Shown here piece after piece: positions 63,601-64,000 of a stretch of 64,000 nt of DNA (position 1 is its first letter; the number at the start of each line of letters is the position of its first letter). This DNA comes from Amycolatopsis alkalitolerans (GTDB lineage: Bacteria; Actinomycetota; Actinomycetes; Mycobacteriales; Pseudonocardiaceae): the NCBI RefSeq assembly GCF_006152065.1, contig NZ_VDFW01000024.1, positions 1 through 64,000 of the forward strand. The letters run 5' to 3'. Under the pieces are notes generated by a model, which saw nothing but the letters and a program-made list of their open reading frames with translations, did not search any database and was not told the origin of the DNA. The position numbers and the translations under genes are program-made.

Positions 63601-64000
63601 CGGATCAGCGACCTACTGCGCACGCCGACTTCGGTGCCGCCGCCCGAGCATCCGGTGGCGGTGCCGGAACGGCTGTCCGGTGAGGTCACCTTCGACGCGG
63701 TCGACTTCGCCTACCCCGGCACGGATTCCCTCGCACTCGCGGATATCTCGCTGAAGGTGACGCCCGGCGAGACGGTCGCGCTGGTCGGCGCGACGGGAGC
63801 GGGCAAGTCGACCGCGGTGAAGCTCGTCGCCCGGTTCTACGACGCGACGAGCGGGAAGGTCGGCATCGACGGGCTGGACGTGCGGGACTACGACCTGCCG
63901 GGGCTGCGGCACCGGATGGGGGTCGTACCGCAGGAGGCGCACCTGTTCTCGGGCACGGTCGCGGACAACGTGCGCTACGGCCGCCCGTCCGCGAGCGACG
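60670..64000 (+). CDS. Fused two-cassette ABC exporter (Rv0194-like), partial at window end
   Basis: One uninterrupted frame of at least 1110 codons from GTG 60670 to the window edge. Order: membrane domain 1 (about 15-330), ATPase 1 with Walker A GTAGSGKST (378-386) and signature LSGGQRQR, a linker of about 95 residues, membrane domain 2 (about 675-990), ATPase 2 with Walker A GATGAGKST (1040-1048), then cut. ATPase 1 has LDDATSAVD, Asp507 where catalytic Glu is usual, and VVFEEAFLF, Glu in place of the Q-loop Gln. ATPase 2 has a normal VVPQEAHLF. This asymmetry is typical of heterodimeric exporters. Mycobacterial Rv0194, a multidrug exporter, has the same layout. Confidence 0.9.
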   Translation, partial: MTAPAPTTAEPQTGWIRRLAAACWRHPWLVVLSLAAAVVSVGFQAVSPLLVRVAVDDAVGGRTAGLGLLAGGLVGVQVLMFGTAFIRRYVGGRLALDVQHDLRQAVFGAVSRLDGGKQDSLRTGQVVSRAITDLQLVVSLLMMTPMSAGSVVFAVFSLAAMLWMSPGLTLIALIVVPAVAIVVGASRKRLFPATWSAQQRAADLAQHVEETVTGVRVVKGFGQEAREVARLEKTARKLFAERLRAARLSAVPTATTSALPAAGQVAVLAFGGILALRGDVSLGTFLAFASYVSGLIGPARMLSSMVVQAQLTRAGADRVYELIDAQPEVRDKPDARPLPEGPLGIRLDGVRFGYTRSEPVLDGLSLEAKPGETLALVGTAGSGKSTISLLLPRFYDVHSGSVGLGGVDVRDLHLADLRKAIGVVFEEAFLFSTSIRENIAYGRPDASDDEVYAAAKAAEAHDFIRQLPEGYETLVGERGLTLSGGQRQRLGLARALLTDPRVLILDDATSAVDTVTEAAIHDTLRAVTASRTTLLIAHRKSTLALADRIAVLDAGRVVDVGTAAELEERCELYRELVAGPGEGVEQKHRPECAVRPETGVTPQLWPEVADQDDAGQLADSAQQRGAAAGGGMAGMRGAFDVPPTEELIEGVRRLPPANDVPALTETDVTEPDPRFSLGRMLRPVRLLLTTVILLVGLDAAATIALPALYQYGVDHGVRPGVESVVWFIAAAGALIVAMDWFVIRAQTKLTARAGETVLYSLRVRSYAHLQRLGLDYYERELSGKIMTRMTTDVDALSTFLQTGVAQAVISALTLVGISAALLVTDPSLGLYALSVLPVLIVATVIFRRLATAAYNEARERVSVVNADMQENVSGLRVAQAYSREERSASDFASRSDAYRRSRLRAQRYVATYFPFVTMLSGVAEAVVLVIGANRVAAGTLEVGVLLGFLLYLNLFFSPIQQLSSVFDGYQQAKVGLHRISDLLRTPTSVPPPEHPVAVPERLSGEVTFDAVDFAYPGTDSLALADISLKVTPGETVALVGATGAGKSTAVKLVARFYDATSGKVGIDGLDVRDYDLPGLRHRMGVVPQEAHLFSGTVADNVRYGRPSASD

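Noticed and set aside
1-64000. CRISPR arrays, tRNA or rRNA genes, prophage or conjugative modules
   Set aside because: None seen: no regularly spaced short repeats, no cloverleaf or rRNA sequence recognised, and no integrase, capsid or transfer genes.

Overview
The window reads as chromosome of a GC-rich filamentous actinomycete, most likely a member of the Pseudonocardiaceae such as Amycolatopsis (inference). The reasons are very high GC, many GTG starts, ATGA-type gene overlaps, an AfsR-type SARP regulator, a WS/DGAT acyltransferase, several TetR/GntR/IclR/PaaX/PucR regulators, and a fused two-cassette ABC exporter of the Rv0194 type. I see no tRNA, rRNA, CRISPR or phage genes. It is a metabolic region carrying several decaying genes and two copies of a small mobile element.

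Layout. 0-8.8 kb: PaaX and IclR regulators, a styrene/indole-type flavin monooxygenase with an epoxide-hydrolase-like partner, a VOC protein, a TPP enzyme, a glutathionyl-hydroquinone-reductase-like protein and a WS/DGAT. 8.8-11.7 kb: a decayed patch with an aldo/keto reductase remnant, an ArsR gene split by a 224-bp MITE-like element, its coupled MFS gene, and a Doc-like toxin whose catalytic His is Arg and whose upstream partner is only a remnant. 11.7-22.4 kb: the most coherent system. It holds an amidase, a D-2-hydroxyacid dehydrogenase, two tandem Asp/Glu-racemase/maleate-isomerase-fold proteins, a GntR/FCD regulator, an MHS transporter, a tartrate/D-malate-type dehydrogenase, a succinate-semialdehyde-type dehydrogenase, a class III aminotransferase and a DUF3830 protein. 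Three copies of a TTGTCAACAATC site lie at its internal promoters, which suggests one GntR regulon for an undescribed carboxylate/amine catabolic route.

22.4-30 kb: a 25-codon small gene with its own terminator-like hairpin; a GlcD-type oxidase and a TPP decarboxylase-like gene separated by the second MITE copy, which landed exactly between stop codon and Shine-Dalgarno; and a TetR-controlled set in decay (an SDR with an internal deletion, and a saccharopine-dehydrogenase-like gene fused by deletion to a twice-frameshifted acyl-CoA ligase). 30-39.4 kb: fatty-acid beta-oxidation (FadB/FadA), a TetR protein with two DNA-binding domains, two acyl-CoA dehydrogenases, a PhaC-like hydrolase, a small membrane protein, and an SDR killed by a stop codon in its cofactor loop.

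39.6-49.5 kb: an AfsR-like regulator, then a leucine-degradation type cluster (isovaleryl-CoA dehydrogenase-like, biotin carboxylase alpha, carboxyltransferase beta), a secreted SGNH esterase and a TetR regulator whose palindrome resembles elements before the carboxylase operon. 49.5-58.1 kb: MetX/MetY, a flavin monooxygenase with a probable leaderless promoter, a PucR-type regulator, a MOSC protein, a zinc-free quinone-reductase-type MDR and alanine dehydrogenase. 58.1-64 kb: a 102-bp tandem repeat, a two-gene ABC transporter, and a fused two-cassette ABC exporter that runs off the end.
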